A stretch of 34,928 nt of DNA, taken from NCBI GenBank assembly GCA_003241645.1, contig QFOX01000015.1, positions 1 to 34,928 on the forward strand, written 5' to 3'. Position numbers and translations under genes: made by a program. The notes under the pieces are model-generated. The model was given only the letters and a program-made list of their open reading frames with translations, searched no databases and was not told the DNA's origin. The stretch comes from Azospirillum brasilense (GTDB lineage Bacteria; Pseudomonadota; Alphaproteobacteria; Rickettsiales; UBA3002). Positions within the stretch are counted from its first letter, which is position 1. The number at the start of each line of letters is the position of its first letter. Positions 10,684 through 18,585 of the stretch are shown piece by piece.

Positions 10684-11127
10684 TTAGCGGGTGAGGTCGC
10701 GCGGCAACGGTGGCAGGTGGGCGAGCAGCGATTCGGGAAGCTCGACGGGTGCGAACTTCGCATGGTCGATGCAGACCAGCTCGATCTGCACGGTGGCGAG
10801 CACCACGCCGTCGCGGGTGATGGTCTGGTCCATGTGCATGCGCACGCGGCCCAGCTTGGTCATGCGGGTTTCCACCAGCAACAGATCATCCAGCCGGGCG
10901 GGTTTGCGCCAGTCGATGCTGGCGCGGCGCACCACGAAGATCAGGCCGAATTCCTCGCGCAGCCAGTCGCGCCCGTTGCCAAGGTGGCGCAGCCATTCGG
11001 TGCGCGCCCGTTCGCAGAAATTGAGGTAGTTGGAGTGGTAGACGATGCCCCCTGCATCCGTATCTTCGTAATACACGCGGATGGGCAGGAAGAAGGCGTG
11101 GTCTTGCATGTAGGGGTTCATGGGCAT
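10684..11127 (-). CDS. ybgC: Tol-Pal-associated acyl-CoA thioesterase YbgC
   Basis: Hot-dog fold thioesterase found at the head of tol operons. 147 residues. The catalytic motif 'YYEDTDAGGIVYHSNYL' at about 19-35 carries the family aspartate (Asp24) and His31; 'FCERARTEWLR' follows. It starts with closely spaced in-frame ATGs at 11127 and 11121; the choice is uncertain because no strong ribosome site is seen. A 124-base gap separates it from tolQ, so tolQ may have its own promoter. Confidence 0.94.
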   Translation of the reverse strand: MPMNPYMQDHAFFLPIRVYYEDTDAGGIVYHSNYLNFCERARTEWLRHLGNGRDWLREEFGLIFVVRRASIDWRKPARLDDLLLVETRMTKLGRVRMHMDQTITRDGVVLATVQIELVCIDHAKFAPVELPESLLAHLPPLPRDLTR

Positions 11128-11148
11128 CGTTAAGCTCTATCATTTCTG

Positions 11149-11233
11149 TCATTGCGAGCGGTAGCGAAGCAATCCAGAACGCATGGCATACAGGCTGGAC
11201 TGCCGCGTCGGGCTATGCCCTCCTCGCAGTGAC
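11149..11233. repeat. Palindromic repeat element of the GTCATTGCGAG type
   Basis: An 85-base inverted repeat between ybgC and ruvB. The left end GTCATTGCGAGC pairs imperfectly with the right end CTCGCAGTGAC, and internal 'GCAATCCAGA' pairs with 'CTGGACTGCCGC'. The same element type is dispersed in many alphaproteobacterial genomes, including Rickettsiales; it is non-coding and probably a non-autonomous mobile element. Confidence 0.8.
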
Positions 11234-11241
11234 GGTGTAAT

Positions 11242-12276
11242 TTACTCATCCAGCAATCCCAACTGCTCGGGCAGTTTCTTCGGCATCTTCAGGCCTAGAT
11301 GTTTGTAGGCCGTCAGCGTCAGCACGCGGCCACGCGGCGTACGCTGGATGAAGCCGCATTGCATCAGGAACGGCTCGATGGTCTCTTCGATCGCGTCGCG
11401 CCCTTCGCTAAGTGCGGCGGCAATGGTTTCTACGCCTACGGGGCCGCCATTGTAATGCTCGGCAATGAAGCTGAGGTAGCGCCGGTCCGACGCATCCAGC
11501 CCCAGGCTGTCCACCTCAAGGCGCAGCAACGTCGCATCCGCCAGTTTGGCGCTGATCGTGTCGTCGCCCGCCGCATGCGCGAAGTCACGCACGCGCTTGA
11601 GCAGGCGCACGGCAATGCGCGGCGTGCCGCGCGCACGACGGGCGATCTCATGCGCACCGTCGGGCGCAATGGCAGTGCCCAGCAGGGCCGCGGCACGGCT
11701 CACTACATTTTGCAGTTGCGCCGTGTCATAGAAGTTCAGCTTCAGCGGAATGCCGAAGCGGTCGCGCAGCGGACCGGTGAGCAGGCCCAGCCGCGTGGTG
11801 GCGCCCACCAGCGTGAATTTCGGCAGGTCGATGCGCACAGTGCGCGCGCTCGGCCCTTCGCCGATGATGAGGTCGAGCTTGTAATCTTCCATCGCGGGGT
11901 AGAGCACTTCTTCCACTGCCGAATTCATGCGGTGGATCTCGTCGATGAACAGCACGTCGCCCGCCTGCAGGTTGGTGAGGATGGCGGCGAGGTCACCCGC
12001 TTTGGTGAGCAGCGGGCCGGAGGTGGGGCGGAAGTTCACGCCCATCTCACGCGAGATGATCTGCGCGAGGGTGGTTTTTCCCAAGCCCGGCGGGCCATAG
12101 AGCAGCGTGTGGTCCAGCGCTTCGCCGCGCTTCTTTGCCGCGCGAATGAAGATGTCGAGGTTCTCGACCACTTGCGGCTGGCCGGTGAAATCTGCCAGCG
12201 ACTGCGGGCGAATGCCCGCTTCGAGCGCGTCGGCTTCGGTGCGGTCGGCGGCGAGCGGCGAGGTTTCCGGTTTCAT
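11242..12276 (-). CDS. ruvB: Holliday junction branch-migration helicase RuvB
   Basis: AAA+ motor that drives branch migration with RuvA. 344 residues. Walker A GPPGLGKT at 61-68, Walker B LFIDEIHR at about 109-116, sensor region 'VGATTRLGLLTGPLRDRFGIP', and a C-terminal winged helix with 'RTPRGRVLT'. The C-terminal end 'EQLGLLDE' is normal. It is separated from ruvA by two tandem palindromic repeats but is probably in the same transcript. Confidence 0.98.
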   Translation of the reverse strand: MKPETSPLAADRTEADALEAGIRPQSLADFTGQPQVVENLDIFIRAAKKRGEALDHTLLYGPPGLGKTTLAQIISREMGVNFRPTSGPLLTKAGDLAAILTNLQAGDVLFIDEIHRMNSAVEEVLYPAMEDYKLDLIIGEGPSARTVRIDLPKFTLVGATTRLGLLTGPLRDRFGIPLKLNFYDTAQLQNVVSRAAALLGTAIAPDGAHEIARRARGTPRIAVRLLKRVRDFAHAAGDDTISAKLADATLLRLEVDSLGLDASDRRYLSFIAEHYNGGPVGVETIAAALSEGRDAIEETIEPFLMQCGFIQRTPRGRVLTLTAYKHLGLKMPKKLPEQLGLLDE

Positions 12277-12291
12277 AAATATGCCTCACCT

Positions 12292-12356
12292 TTTGTCATC
12301 CCCGCGAACGCGGGGATCTCCTTAAAGGGGATTCCTGCTTGCGCAGGAATGACAAA
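12292..12356. repeat. Palindromic repeat with TTTGTCAT ends (first of a tandem pair)
   Basis: Ends TTTGTCAT (12292-12299) and ATGACAAA (12349-12356). Inside are two short hairpins, CCCCGCG/CGCGGGG and ATTCCTGC/GCAGGAAT. The reverse strand translates as the well-known pseudo-peptide pattern 'VIPAQAGI...AFAGMT', a hallmark of this repeat family. Confidence 0.85.
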
Positions 12357-12380
12357 CATAAAGCGCCTGCGCTTCTTCCT

Positions 12381-12448
12381 TTTGTCATCCTGAGCAACGC
12401 GAAGGATCTCGCGACCATTGGATTCTTCACTGCGTTCAGAATGACAAA
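12381..12448. repeat. Palindromic repeat with TTTGTCAT ends (second of a tandem pair)
   Basis: Same end sequences as the neighbour (TTTGTCAT at 12381, ATGACAAA to 12448) but a different core: GTCATCCTGAGC...GAAGGATCT. The reverse strand reads 'CHSERSEES', another hallmark. Two distinct subfamilies of the same end type sit 24 bases apart between ruvB and ruvA. Confidence 0.85.
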
Positions 12449-12451
12449 GCA

Positions 12452-13078
12452 TCATGCGGCCAGCTCTTTCAGGCTGGCGCGGATCAGCGTATCCAGCGAG
12501 GCTTCGGGCTCGGCCGATTGAATGCGCATGACCACCGTGAACGCATCGGTACGGCTATAGCCCAGATGCACCAGCGCTGAGAGCGCGTCTTCCACCGCGC
12601 TGGGCGTTTTGGTGGCGGCCTTGCCCTTGGTCGCCGTGCCGCTGACGGCGGGCATGGCAAAGCCCGCGCCCGCCATTTTGGCGGCCTGGTTCTTCAGTTC
12701 GGTGACGATGCGCTCGGCCAGTTTCGGCCCCACGCCGGATACGGCGGTGAGCGCCTTCTTGTCCTGCGCGGCGATGGTGGTGAGCAACTGCTCGGGCGTG
12801 AACACACCGAGAATGGCGAGCGCCATTTTCACGCCCACGCCCTGCACGGTGGTGAGGGTGCGGAACCACTGGCGCTCCGCTTCGGACGCAAAGCCATAGA
12901 GATGGATATGGTCTTCGCGCACATGCGTTTCGATGAGCAGCGACACCAGCCCGCCCGCCGCGGGCAGCAGCCCCAGCGTTTTGGCGCTGGCGAACACCAC
13001 GTAGCCCACGCCGTTCACATCGACGATGCAGTGATCGTCGGTGGTGCTATCGATTTTACCGGTGAGTTTGCCAATCAT
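12452..13078 (-). CDS. ruvA: Holliday junction DNA-binding protein RuvA
   Basis: Tetrameric protein that grips the four-way junction and loads RuvB. 208 residues from ATG 13078, chosen because the family starts MIGKLTGKI. It has an N-terminal OB-fold, then helix-hairpin-helix motifs around 'LTTVQGVGVKMALAIL' and 'LTAVSGVGPKLAERIV', a flexible linker, and the RuvB-contacting C-terminal domain 'VEDALSALVHLGYSRTDA'. Its stop is only 3 bases from the palindromic repeat. Confidence 0.97.
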   Translation of the reverse strand: MIGKLTGKIDSTTDDHCIVDVNGVGYVVFASAKTLGLLPAAGGLVSLLIETHVREDHIHLYGFASEAERQWFRTLTTVQGVGVKMALAILGVFTPEQLLTTIAAQDKKALTAVSGVGPKLAERIVTELKNQAAKMAGAGFAMPAVSGTATKGKAATKTPSAVEDALSALVHLGYSRTDAFTVVMRIQSAEPEASLDTLIRASLKELAA

Positions 13079-13110
13079 GCGCCAAGCTGTAGCGCAGTTC
13101 GGCGGGCGGT

Positions 13111-13725
13111 TCAACTGGAAGCGGCGGCCAGCATGATGCTATTATACAGGTGGAAGCAGGCCGCCACCGCGATCAGCAGGAACCATTGCAGCACCAGCAG
13201 CACGCGATCGCCGCGCGACATCAGCGGCCAGTAGGCGGCCACGCCATGCAGGCGATGCGCGCGTTTCAGCGGCCACGCCACCAGGCGCGGCGGGCGATAC
13301 CCTGCCGGGGCCGTGCGGCGGTAATGATCGACCATGCGCCACTGCCACAGCAGGCCGGTGAGGAAATTGCCCAGCCCGAACAGCGCGCAGGCGCCAAACC
13401 CGAACAGGATGAGCGGCAGGTTGTGCGGCCCACTCTTGGCAACGCAGGTGATCAGGAAAGGCGCGCGCAGTTCGCGGTAGCAGCCGCGAAATCCAAAATG
13501 CGACAGGGTCCATGCATGCACCGTTTCTTGCGATGCAACATAGCCGGTCTGCTGCGAGAAATGCTCGCGCACCTGCATGGTCTGCTGCAGCCATGCGCGC
13601 GGCGTGACGTTGCCGGGAATGACCTGCTGCGAATGCGGGAAATGGTACGGCGTAAGCATGGTCAATGCTGCAGCAAGCACAAGGCCCGCCAGGCAAATAA
13701 TGTTCAACCCCCGTATGATCCCCAT
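13111..13725 (-). CDS. Unrecognised multi-pass membrane protein between ruvC and ruvA
   Basis: 204 residues from ATG 13725, preferred because GGAGG lies just before it. Three hydrophobic segments are visible: about 5-25 (LNIICLAGLVLAAAL), about 103-125 (LPLILFGFGACALFGLGNFL) and near 178-195 (VLLVLQWFLLIAVAACF). Between the first two is a region with two cysteines (RGCYRELR, ITCVAK) that is probably periplasmic. An Arg-rich segment (YRPPRLVAWPLKRAHR) probably faces the cytoplasm. I do not recognise the family. It lies 32 bases upstream of ruvA and 36 after ruvC, so it is likely co-transcribed, but nothing suggests a recombination role. Confidence 0.75.
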   Translation of the reverse strand: MGIIRGLNIICLAGLVLAAALTMLTPYHFPHSQQVIPGNVTPRAWLQQTMQVREHFSQQTGYVASQETVHAWTLSHFGFRGCYRELRAPFLITCVAKSGPHNLPLILFGFGACALFGLGNFLTGLLWQWRMVDHYRRTAPAGYRPPRLVAWPLKRAHRLHGVAAYWPLMSRGDRVLLVLQWFLLIAVAACFHLYNSIMLAAASS

Positions 13726-13761
13726 CCGTCCTCCGAGCAACGAATGTAGCCTGATTTCTTC

Positions 13762-14250
13762 TTACAGGCGAGGGGTTTGATGGTTCGCGGCACAAATGGC
13801 CAGTGCCAGCGCATCCGCCGCATCGTGGCGGCAGGCGGCCAGTGCCTCGCGGCTAGCGGGCAGCAGCACCCCCACCATCTGGCTGATCTGGTGCTTGTCG
13901 GCGGTGCCGGTGCCCACCAGCGCTTTCTTCACCAGCTTGGCGGCGAATTCACTCACCGGCAATCCGGCGGCCGCCAGCGTCACCAGCAGCGCCCCGCGCG
14001 CCTGACCCAGCTTCAGGGTGGAGCTTCCGTTGGCGGTCACGAAGGTTTCTTCCAGCGCACCATGGGTAGGGTTATGCTGCGCAATAATGGCGGCCAGCTC
14101 GTGATGCAGCGTCAGCAGGCGCTGCGACAGCGGCAGGTCTTTCTTCGGGGTGATGGTGCCGCACGCCACGAACCCGAGCGACGGGCCGCGCACGTCGATC
14201 ACGCCCCAACCGGCGCTGACCAACCCGGGGTCAATGCCGATGATGCGCAT
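13762..14250 (-). CDS. ruvC: Crossover junction endodeoxyribonuclease RuvC
   Basis: Resolves Holliday junctions by paired nicking. 162 residues from ATG 14250, which overlaps the yebC stop as TGATG. The four acidic catalytic residues are present: Asp7 (MRIIGIDPG), Glu67 or Glu68 (ALEETF), and Asp143 and Asp146 (RHDAADALALA). Nothing is missing. It is translated together with yebC. Confidence 0.97.
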   Translation of the reverse strand: MRIIGIDPGLVSAGWGVIDVRGPSLGFVACGTITPKKDLPLSQRLLTLHHELAAIIAQHNPTHGALEETFVTANGSSTLKLGQARGALLVTLAAAGLPVSEFAAKLVKKALVGTGTADKHQISQMVGVLLPASREALAACRHDAADALALAICAANHQTPRL

Positions 14251-14996
14251 CAGGCGCTGAGCTTTTGCAGGGTGGCGTCGTCGAACTCGGCGTTGGTGAA
14301 CACTTCCTGCACGTCGTCGTTGTCTTCCAGCGTTTCCACCAGCTGCATCAGCGCTTCGGCCTGCTCGCCCGCCACCGGGGCGGTAATGTTCGGCAGCCAT
14401 GCCAGCTTGGCGCTGGTGGGGTCACCGAACTTGGCGGCCAGCGCATCGCGCACGGGCATCAGGTTCTCCATGCTGGTGGTGATGGTGTGCACGCCATCCG
14501 CGGTTTCGCAATTGTCGGCGCCCGCGTCGATCGCGGCTTCCAGCATGGCGTCCTCGATGATCTTCTCAGCGGGGAATTCGATCAGCCCGACGCGGTCGAA
14601 CATGAACCCGACCGAGCCGGTCTCGCCAAGGTTGCCGCCGCCTTTGGTGAAGGCGCTGCGCATTTCCGGCGCGGTGCGGTTGCGGTTGTCGGTCAGCGCC
14701 TCGACGATGATGGCCACGCCACCCGGGCCATAGCCTTCGTAGCGCACGGCTTCGTAATTGTCGGACTCGCCGGTGCCGGAGCCTTTGGCGATCGCCGCAT
14801 CGATGCGGTCTTTCGGCATGCCCGCCTGCCGCGCCTTGATGACGATGGTGCGCAGCTTGGCGTTGAAGTTAATGTCCGGGCCGCCACGGGCGCTAACGAT
14901 GATCTCGCGCGCGATCTTGGTGAAGACTTTGGCGCGCTTGGCGTCCTGCGCGCCTTTGCGGCGCATGATGTTTTTAAACTGTGAATGCCCCGCCAT
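14250..14996 (-). CDS. yebC: YebC/PmpR family DNA-binding regulator
   Basis: Cytoplasmic protein of the YebC/TACO1 family, implicated in transcription control and, more recently, in translation of difficult motifs. 248 residues from ATG 14996, chosen for the family start MAGHSQFKNIMRRK and a GAGG site before it. Family signatures include 'DINFNAKLRTIVIKARQAGMPKD', 'YEGYGPGGVAIIVE', 'NRTAPEMRSAFTKGGGNLGE' and the acidic C-terminus. Its leader contains a long inverted repeat (15008-15116). Confidence 0.96.
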   Translation of the reverse strand: MAGHSQFKNIMRRKGAQDAKRAKVFTKIAREIIVSARGGPDINFNAKLRTIVIKARQAGMPKDRIDAAIAKGSGTGESDNYEAVRYEGYGPGGVAIIVEALTDNRNRTAPEMRSAFTKGGGNLGETGSVGFMFDRVGLIEFPAEKIIEDAMLEAAIDAGADNCETADGVHTITTSMENLMPVRDALAAKFGDPTSAKLAWLPNITAPVAGEQAEALMQLVETLEDNDDVQEVFTNAEFDDATLQKLSA

Positions 14997-15007
14997 TGGG
15001 GAACCTC

Positions 15008-15116
15008 GATTTCTATGGTTGATTGCGGTGTCATCCGCGTACTCGGATGCGCACGTATTAGGTATACGCTTGCGCTCCTGCGTGCGCGTATTCCTAGCAC
15101 TCACCGCATAGAAATC
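15008..15116. repeat. 109-base inverted repeat in the yebC leader
   Basis: Ends GATTTCTATG (15008-15017) and CATAGAAATC (15107-15116) are perfect complements. Just inside, TGCGGTG pairs with CACCGCA, and the core holds further palindromic pieces (CATCCG/CGGATG and GCGCACG/CGTGCGC). It begins 12 bases before the yebC ATG, next to the ribosome site. It may be a mobile palindromic element or a regulatory leader. Confidence 0.6.
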
Positions 15117-15152
15117 AAGGTTGGCACGAAGGATTGGGAGCGCAGCAAGTAT

Positions 15153-16031
15153 TTAGGCGTGAAGGCGGCGCGCTTCGGCGGCGACATATTCCAGATAGTC
15201 GCGGTATTCGCAGCGGGGCAGGGTGGCGACCAGCGCCTCGAACTGCGCCAGCGTTAGCGATCCCGCGCGCAATGCGGCTTCTTCGGGGCAGCCGATCTTC
15301 AGGCCCTGACGGCGTTCCACCGTGGCAATGTAGGCGCTGGCTTCCTGCAGGGCGCTGCTGGTGCCTGCGTCCAGCCATGCGAAGCCGCGGTGTAGCCGCA
15401 CCACGTTCAGCGTGCCTGCCGCAAGGTAGTGGCGGTTCACGTCGGTGATCTCCAGCTCGCCGCGCGGCGAGGGTGCGAGCTGGGCCGCAATGCCCGCGGC
15501 CTGCGCGTCATAGATATAGATGCCCGGCACGGCGTAGCTGCTTTTGGGCTGCGTGGGTTTCTCTTCGATGGAGGTGGCGCGGCCCTGCGCATCGAAACCG
15601 ATGACGCCGTAACGTTCCGGATCGGTCACGTGGTAGGCGAACACGGTGGCACCGCCTTTGAATTCGGCAATGGCGCGGGGAATGGCGTCGGACCCGAAGA
15701 AGATATTGTCGCCCAGCATCAGGGTGACCGGCGCATTGCCAACAAAATCCGCCGCGATCACCAGCGCCTGCGCGATGCCCTCGGGCTTCGGCTGTTCGCG
15801 GTAGCTGAGCTGGATGCCCCATTGGCGGCCATCGCCCAGCAATTGCTGGTAGCGCGGCAGGTCGGCAGGCGTGGAGATGAGGCAGATCTCGCGGATGCCA
15901 GCGGCGATCAGTACCGTCAGCGGGTAATAGATCATCGGCTTGTCGTACACCGCCTGCAGCTGTTTGCTGGCGACCTGCGTGAGCGGATACAGGCGCGACC
16001 CGGCGCCCCCGGCGAGGATAATGGCTTTCAC
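15153..16031 (-). CDS. rmlA: Glucose-1-phosphate thymidylyltransferase
   Basis: Makes dTDP-glucose from glucose-1-phosphate and dTTP, the first step to dTDP-L-rhamnose and related sugars. 292 residues from a GTG at 16031, preferred because it gives the family start (M)KAIILAGGAGSRLYPLT and has GGAG upstream; an ATG at 16046 would add five residues. Other motifs: 'DKPMIYYPL', 'LGDNIFFG', 'VIGFD', 'IEEKPTQPKSSYAVPGIYIYD' and 'GFAWLDAGT'. It is alone: rmlB, rmlC and rmlD are not in the window. Confidence 0.95.
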   Translation of the reverse strand: MKAIILAGGAGSRLYPLTQVASKQLQAVYDKPMIYYPLTVLIAAGIREICLISTPADLPRYQQLLGDGRQWGIQLSYREQPKPEGIAQALVIAADFVGNAPVTLMLGDNIFFGSDAIPRAIAEFKGGATVFAYHVTDPERYGVIGFDAQGRATSIEEKPTQPKSSYAVPGIYIYDAQAAGIAAQLAPSPRGELEITDVNRHYLAAGTLNVVRLHRGFAWLDAGTSSALQEASAYIATVERRQGLKIGCPEEAALRAGSLTLAQFEALVATLPRCEYRDYLEYVAAEARRLHA

Positions 16032-16096
16032 AGCGTGCGACTCCATGGCGTGTTTTGCATTGCATAGCATGCGGGGGCGCATTACGAAAACATCTT

Positions 16097-16867
16097 ATGT
16101 TGATCGTTCTTTCTCCCGCCAAAACACTCGATGAATCGCCCGCCATTCCCGCTGGGGTGCAGCCAACCATGCCGCAATTCACGCGCGATGCCGCCGCACT
16201 GGCCAAGCTGCTCGCAGGCTACAGCGAGCCACAGCTGATGAAGCTGATGGATATCAGCGCCAAGCTGGCCGCGCTGAATGCGGGCCGTTACGCACAGTTC
16301 GGCAAAATGCCTGCCCACCCCTGCGCGTGGATGTTCCGCGGCGACGTTTACACCGGGCTGGATATCGACACGCTGCCGGAAGCCGCCTTGCCCGCGCTGC
16401 AGGCGCGAGTGCGCATCCTCTCGGGCATGTATGGATTGCTGCGGCCGTTCGATGCGATGCGCCCCTACCGGTTGGAGATGGGCACGACGCTGAAGACCGC
16501 AAAGGGCAAGAACCTCTACGAATATTGGGGCACGCGCATTGCCGCAGCGCTCAATGACGCGGCCGAGGCGGCCAATACCGATGTGCTGCTCAACCTAGCC
16601 AGCCAGGAATACAGTGCGGCGATCGCCCCCAAAGCGCTGAAGCTTGCGCAGGTGAACGTGCATTTCAAGGAACGCAAAGGCAATAAGCTTCAGGTGATTA
16701 GCCTGTTCGCCAAGAAGGCGCGCGGCACCATGGCCCGCTGGGTGGTGGAGCACAACGTGGGTGCCAAGGATGTGTTCGCTTTCGCGGAAGATGGCTACCG
16801 GTTCGACCGCGAACTTTCCGACCCCACCAACCTCACCTTTGTGCGTTCTGCGGCCCCTCGCGACTAA
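16097..16867 (+). CDS. yaaA: Peroxide stress protein YaaA (UPF0246/DUF328)
   Basis: 256 residues. Start at 16097 (MLIVLSPAKTLD), the invariant N-terminus of the family. Further signatures are 'ALNAGRYAQFG', 'ALFAFRGDVYTGL'-like 'WMFRGDVYTGLD', 'ILSGMYGLLRPFD', 'YRLEMGT' and 'LLNLASQEY'. In E. coli YaaA limits intracellular iron during peroxide stress and binds DNA. It is divergent from rmlA with about 65 bases between starts. Full length. Confidence 0.95.
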   Translation: MLIVLSPAKTLDESPAIPAGVQPTMPQFTRDAAALAKLLAGYSEPQLMKLMDISAKLAALNAGRYAQFGKMPAHPCAWMFRGDVYTGLDIDTLPEAALPALQARVRILSGMYGLLRPFDAMRPYRLEMGTTLKTAKGKNLYEYWGTRIAAALNDAAEAANTDVLLNLASQEYSAAIAPKALKLAQVNVHFKERKGNKLQVISLFAKKARGTMARWVVEHNVGAKDVFAFAEDGYRFDRELSDPTNLTFVRSAAPRD

Positions 16868-16871
16868 GTGA

Positions 16872-16899
16872 TTGACAGAATTTAAAAAACGCGTATTAG
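16872..16899 (+). promoter_or_regulatory. Promoter of the cold-shock gene
   Basis: TTGACA at 16872-16877, 16-bp spacer, TATTAG at 16894-16899. The predicted transcript would have a leader of roughly 170 bases before the csp ATG at 17077. Long leaders are typical for cspA-type genes and can act as temperature-responsive structures. Confidence 0.55.
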
Positions 16900-17076
16900 T
16901 GGCGTCGATTTTATTTTGCTCTTACTTGTGCTTGCTGTACGCAGCGTATCGTCAGATACATTCGGTCATTTGATCCAAGGCGTTTGTTATAGGGTTCCCG
17001 GCATGGTGCCGGATGATGGAATCAGCAGGCCACCGCTGTGGTGGTCGGCAAACAAATGTTTTTTTGGAGACTACAC

Positions 17077-17280
17077 ATGGCTACCGGTACCGTTAAATGG
17101 TTCAACCCCACCAAAGGCTTCGGCTTCATTCAACCCGAGAGCGGTGGCGCGGACGTATTCGTGCACATCAGCGCCGTTGAAAAAGCTGGCATGCGCAGCC
17201 TGGCCGAAGGCCAGAAGATCAGCTACGAGCTGATCACCGACAAAGGCAAAACTTCGGCCGGCAACCTGCAAGCCGCCTAA
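17077..17280 (+). CDS. cspA: CspA-family cold-shock RNA chaperone
   Basis: 67 residues, one OB-fold cold-shock domain. The RNA-binding motifs are visible: RNP1 KGFGFI at 13-18 and RNP2 VFVHIS; the start MATGTVKWFN is typical. A GGAG site lies about 10 bases before the ATG at 17077. It binds single-stranded RNA/DNA and melts structure. The DEAD-box helicase follows by 75 bases, a pairing that would make sense for RNA remodelling in the cold, although a hairpin separates them. Confidence 0.96.
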   Translation: MATGTVKWFNPTKGFGFIQPESGGADVFVHISAVEKAGMRSLAEGQKISYELITDKGKTSAGNLQAA

Positions 17281-17307
17281 GCCTTTTTCACGACCAAATC
17301 ACGCTGG

Positions 17308-17333
17308 CACACCCCGGATTCGTCCGGGGTGTG
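17308..17333 (+). terminator. Hairpin after cspA, possible terminator or attenuator
   Basis: Perfect 10-bp stem CACACCCCGG / CCGGGGTGTG with a 6-base loop, 27 bases after the cspA stop. It is followed by TCTGCATATATA, not a strong T-run, so termination may be partial and allow read-through into the helicase gene. Confidence 0.55.
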
Positions 17334-17355
17334 TCTGCATATATAAAGGTTCCTT

Positions 17356-18573
17356 ATGGAAAATTTTGAGTCGCTCGGGCTTCCCCGGGCACTGATGCAG
17401 GCGCTATCGCACCTGAATTTCACCAAACCCACCCCCATTCAGGCCGCGGCCATTCCGCTGGCGCTGGAAGGCAAGGACATGCTCGGCTCGGCCCAGACCG
17501 GCACCGGCAAAACCGGCGCATTCGGCATTCCGCTGATCGCCCACCTGCTGAAGAACCCCACCGCCGGTGCGCTGGTGATGACGCCGACGCGCGAACTGGC
17601 CGTGCAGGTCATGAAACTGCTGGAAGACCTGCTGGGCGATGGCACCGGCATTCGCACCGCGCTGATCATCGGCGGTGAGCCGATGGGCAAGCAGCTGCGC
17701 CAGCTGCAGGCGCGCCCGCGCCTGATCGTGGGCACCCCCGGCCGCATCAACGACCACCTGACGCGCCGCACGCTGAAATTCGCCACCACCGATTTCCTGG
17801 TGCTGGACGAGACCGACCGCATGCTCGACATGGGCTTCGGCGTGCAGATCGACACGATCCTCGCGCAGATGCCCGCCAAGCGCCAGACGCTGCTGTTCTC
17901 GGCCACGCTTCCGGCGAACATCGTCAAGCTCTCGGGCAAATACATGACCGACCCGGTGCGCGTATCCGTGGGTGAAACGCACCTGCCGATCGAGCGCATC
18001 AAACAGGAAAACATCATGCTCAAGGAAGACGATAAATACGCCCAGCTCCTGCTGCAATTGCAGCAGCGCGAAGGCTCCATCATCGTGTTCGTGAAGACCA
18101 AGTACGGCACCGAGAAAATGGCGAAGAAGCTGCGTGCCATCAACTACGCGGCCGATGCCATCCATGGTGACCTGCGCCAGCGTGAACGCGACAAGGCGAT
18201 CACCGCGTTCCGCAGCAAGGAAACGCGCATCATGATCGCCACCGACATCGCCGCGCGCGGGCTGGATATTCCGCACATCGAGCACGTCATCAACTACGAC
18301 CTGCCGCAATGCCCGGAAGATTACATCCACCGCATTGGCCGCACCGCGCGTAACGGTGCGGAAGGCGAGGCGGTCAACCTCATCACCGGGCAGGACAAGA
18401 AGAAATGGTTCGCCATTCAGCGCCTGCTGAACCCCGGCCAGAAGCCGGAGCGCATGGCGGGTGAAGAGGGTGTGTCGCGCGGGCCGCGCAAGCGCCCCTT
18501 CAACAAGAAGAAGCGTTTCCGCCCGAACGGCCGCAGTGGCGGCCAGCAGCGCCCCATGGCAAACGCAGCATAA
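17356..18573 (+). CDS. DEAD-box RNA helicase (RhlE-like) with a DETD motif II
   Basis: ATP-dependent RNA helicase, 405 residues. Q motif FTKPTPIQ at 22-29, motif I AQTGTGKT at 46-53, PTRELA at 77-82, GTPGR at 126-130, motif II at 151-154, SAT at 182-184, and HRIGRTAR near 330. Motif II reads DETD rather than DEAD; the codon at 17812-17814 is ACC. The C-terminal tail is basic (RKRPFNKKKRFRPNGR), as in RhlE-type proteins that bind rRNA. The next gene starts 12 bases later. Confidence 0.93.
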   Translation: MENFESLGLPRALMQALSHLNFTKPTPIQAAAIPLALEGKDMLGSAQTGTGKTGAFGIPLIAHLLKNPTAGALVMTPTRELAVQVMKLLEDLLGDGTGIRTALIIGGEPMGKQLRQLQARPRLIVGTPGRINDHLTRRTLKFATTDFLVLDETDRMLDMGFGVQIDTILAQMPAKRQTLLFSATLPANIVKLSGKYMTDPVRVSVGETHLPIERIKQENIMLKEDDKYAQLLLQLQQREGSIIVFVKTKYGTEKMAKKLRAINYAADAIHGDLRQRERDKAITAFRSKETRIMIATDIAARGLDIPHIEHVINYDLPQCPEDYIHRIGRTARNGAEGEAVNLITGQDKKKWFAIQRLLNPGQKPERMAGEEGVSRGPRKRPFNKKKRFRPNGRSGGQQRPMANAA

Positions 18574-18585
18574 GGACGCTACGCC

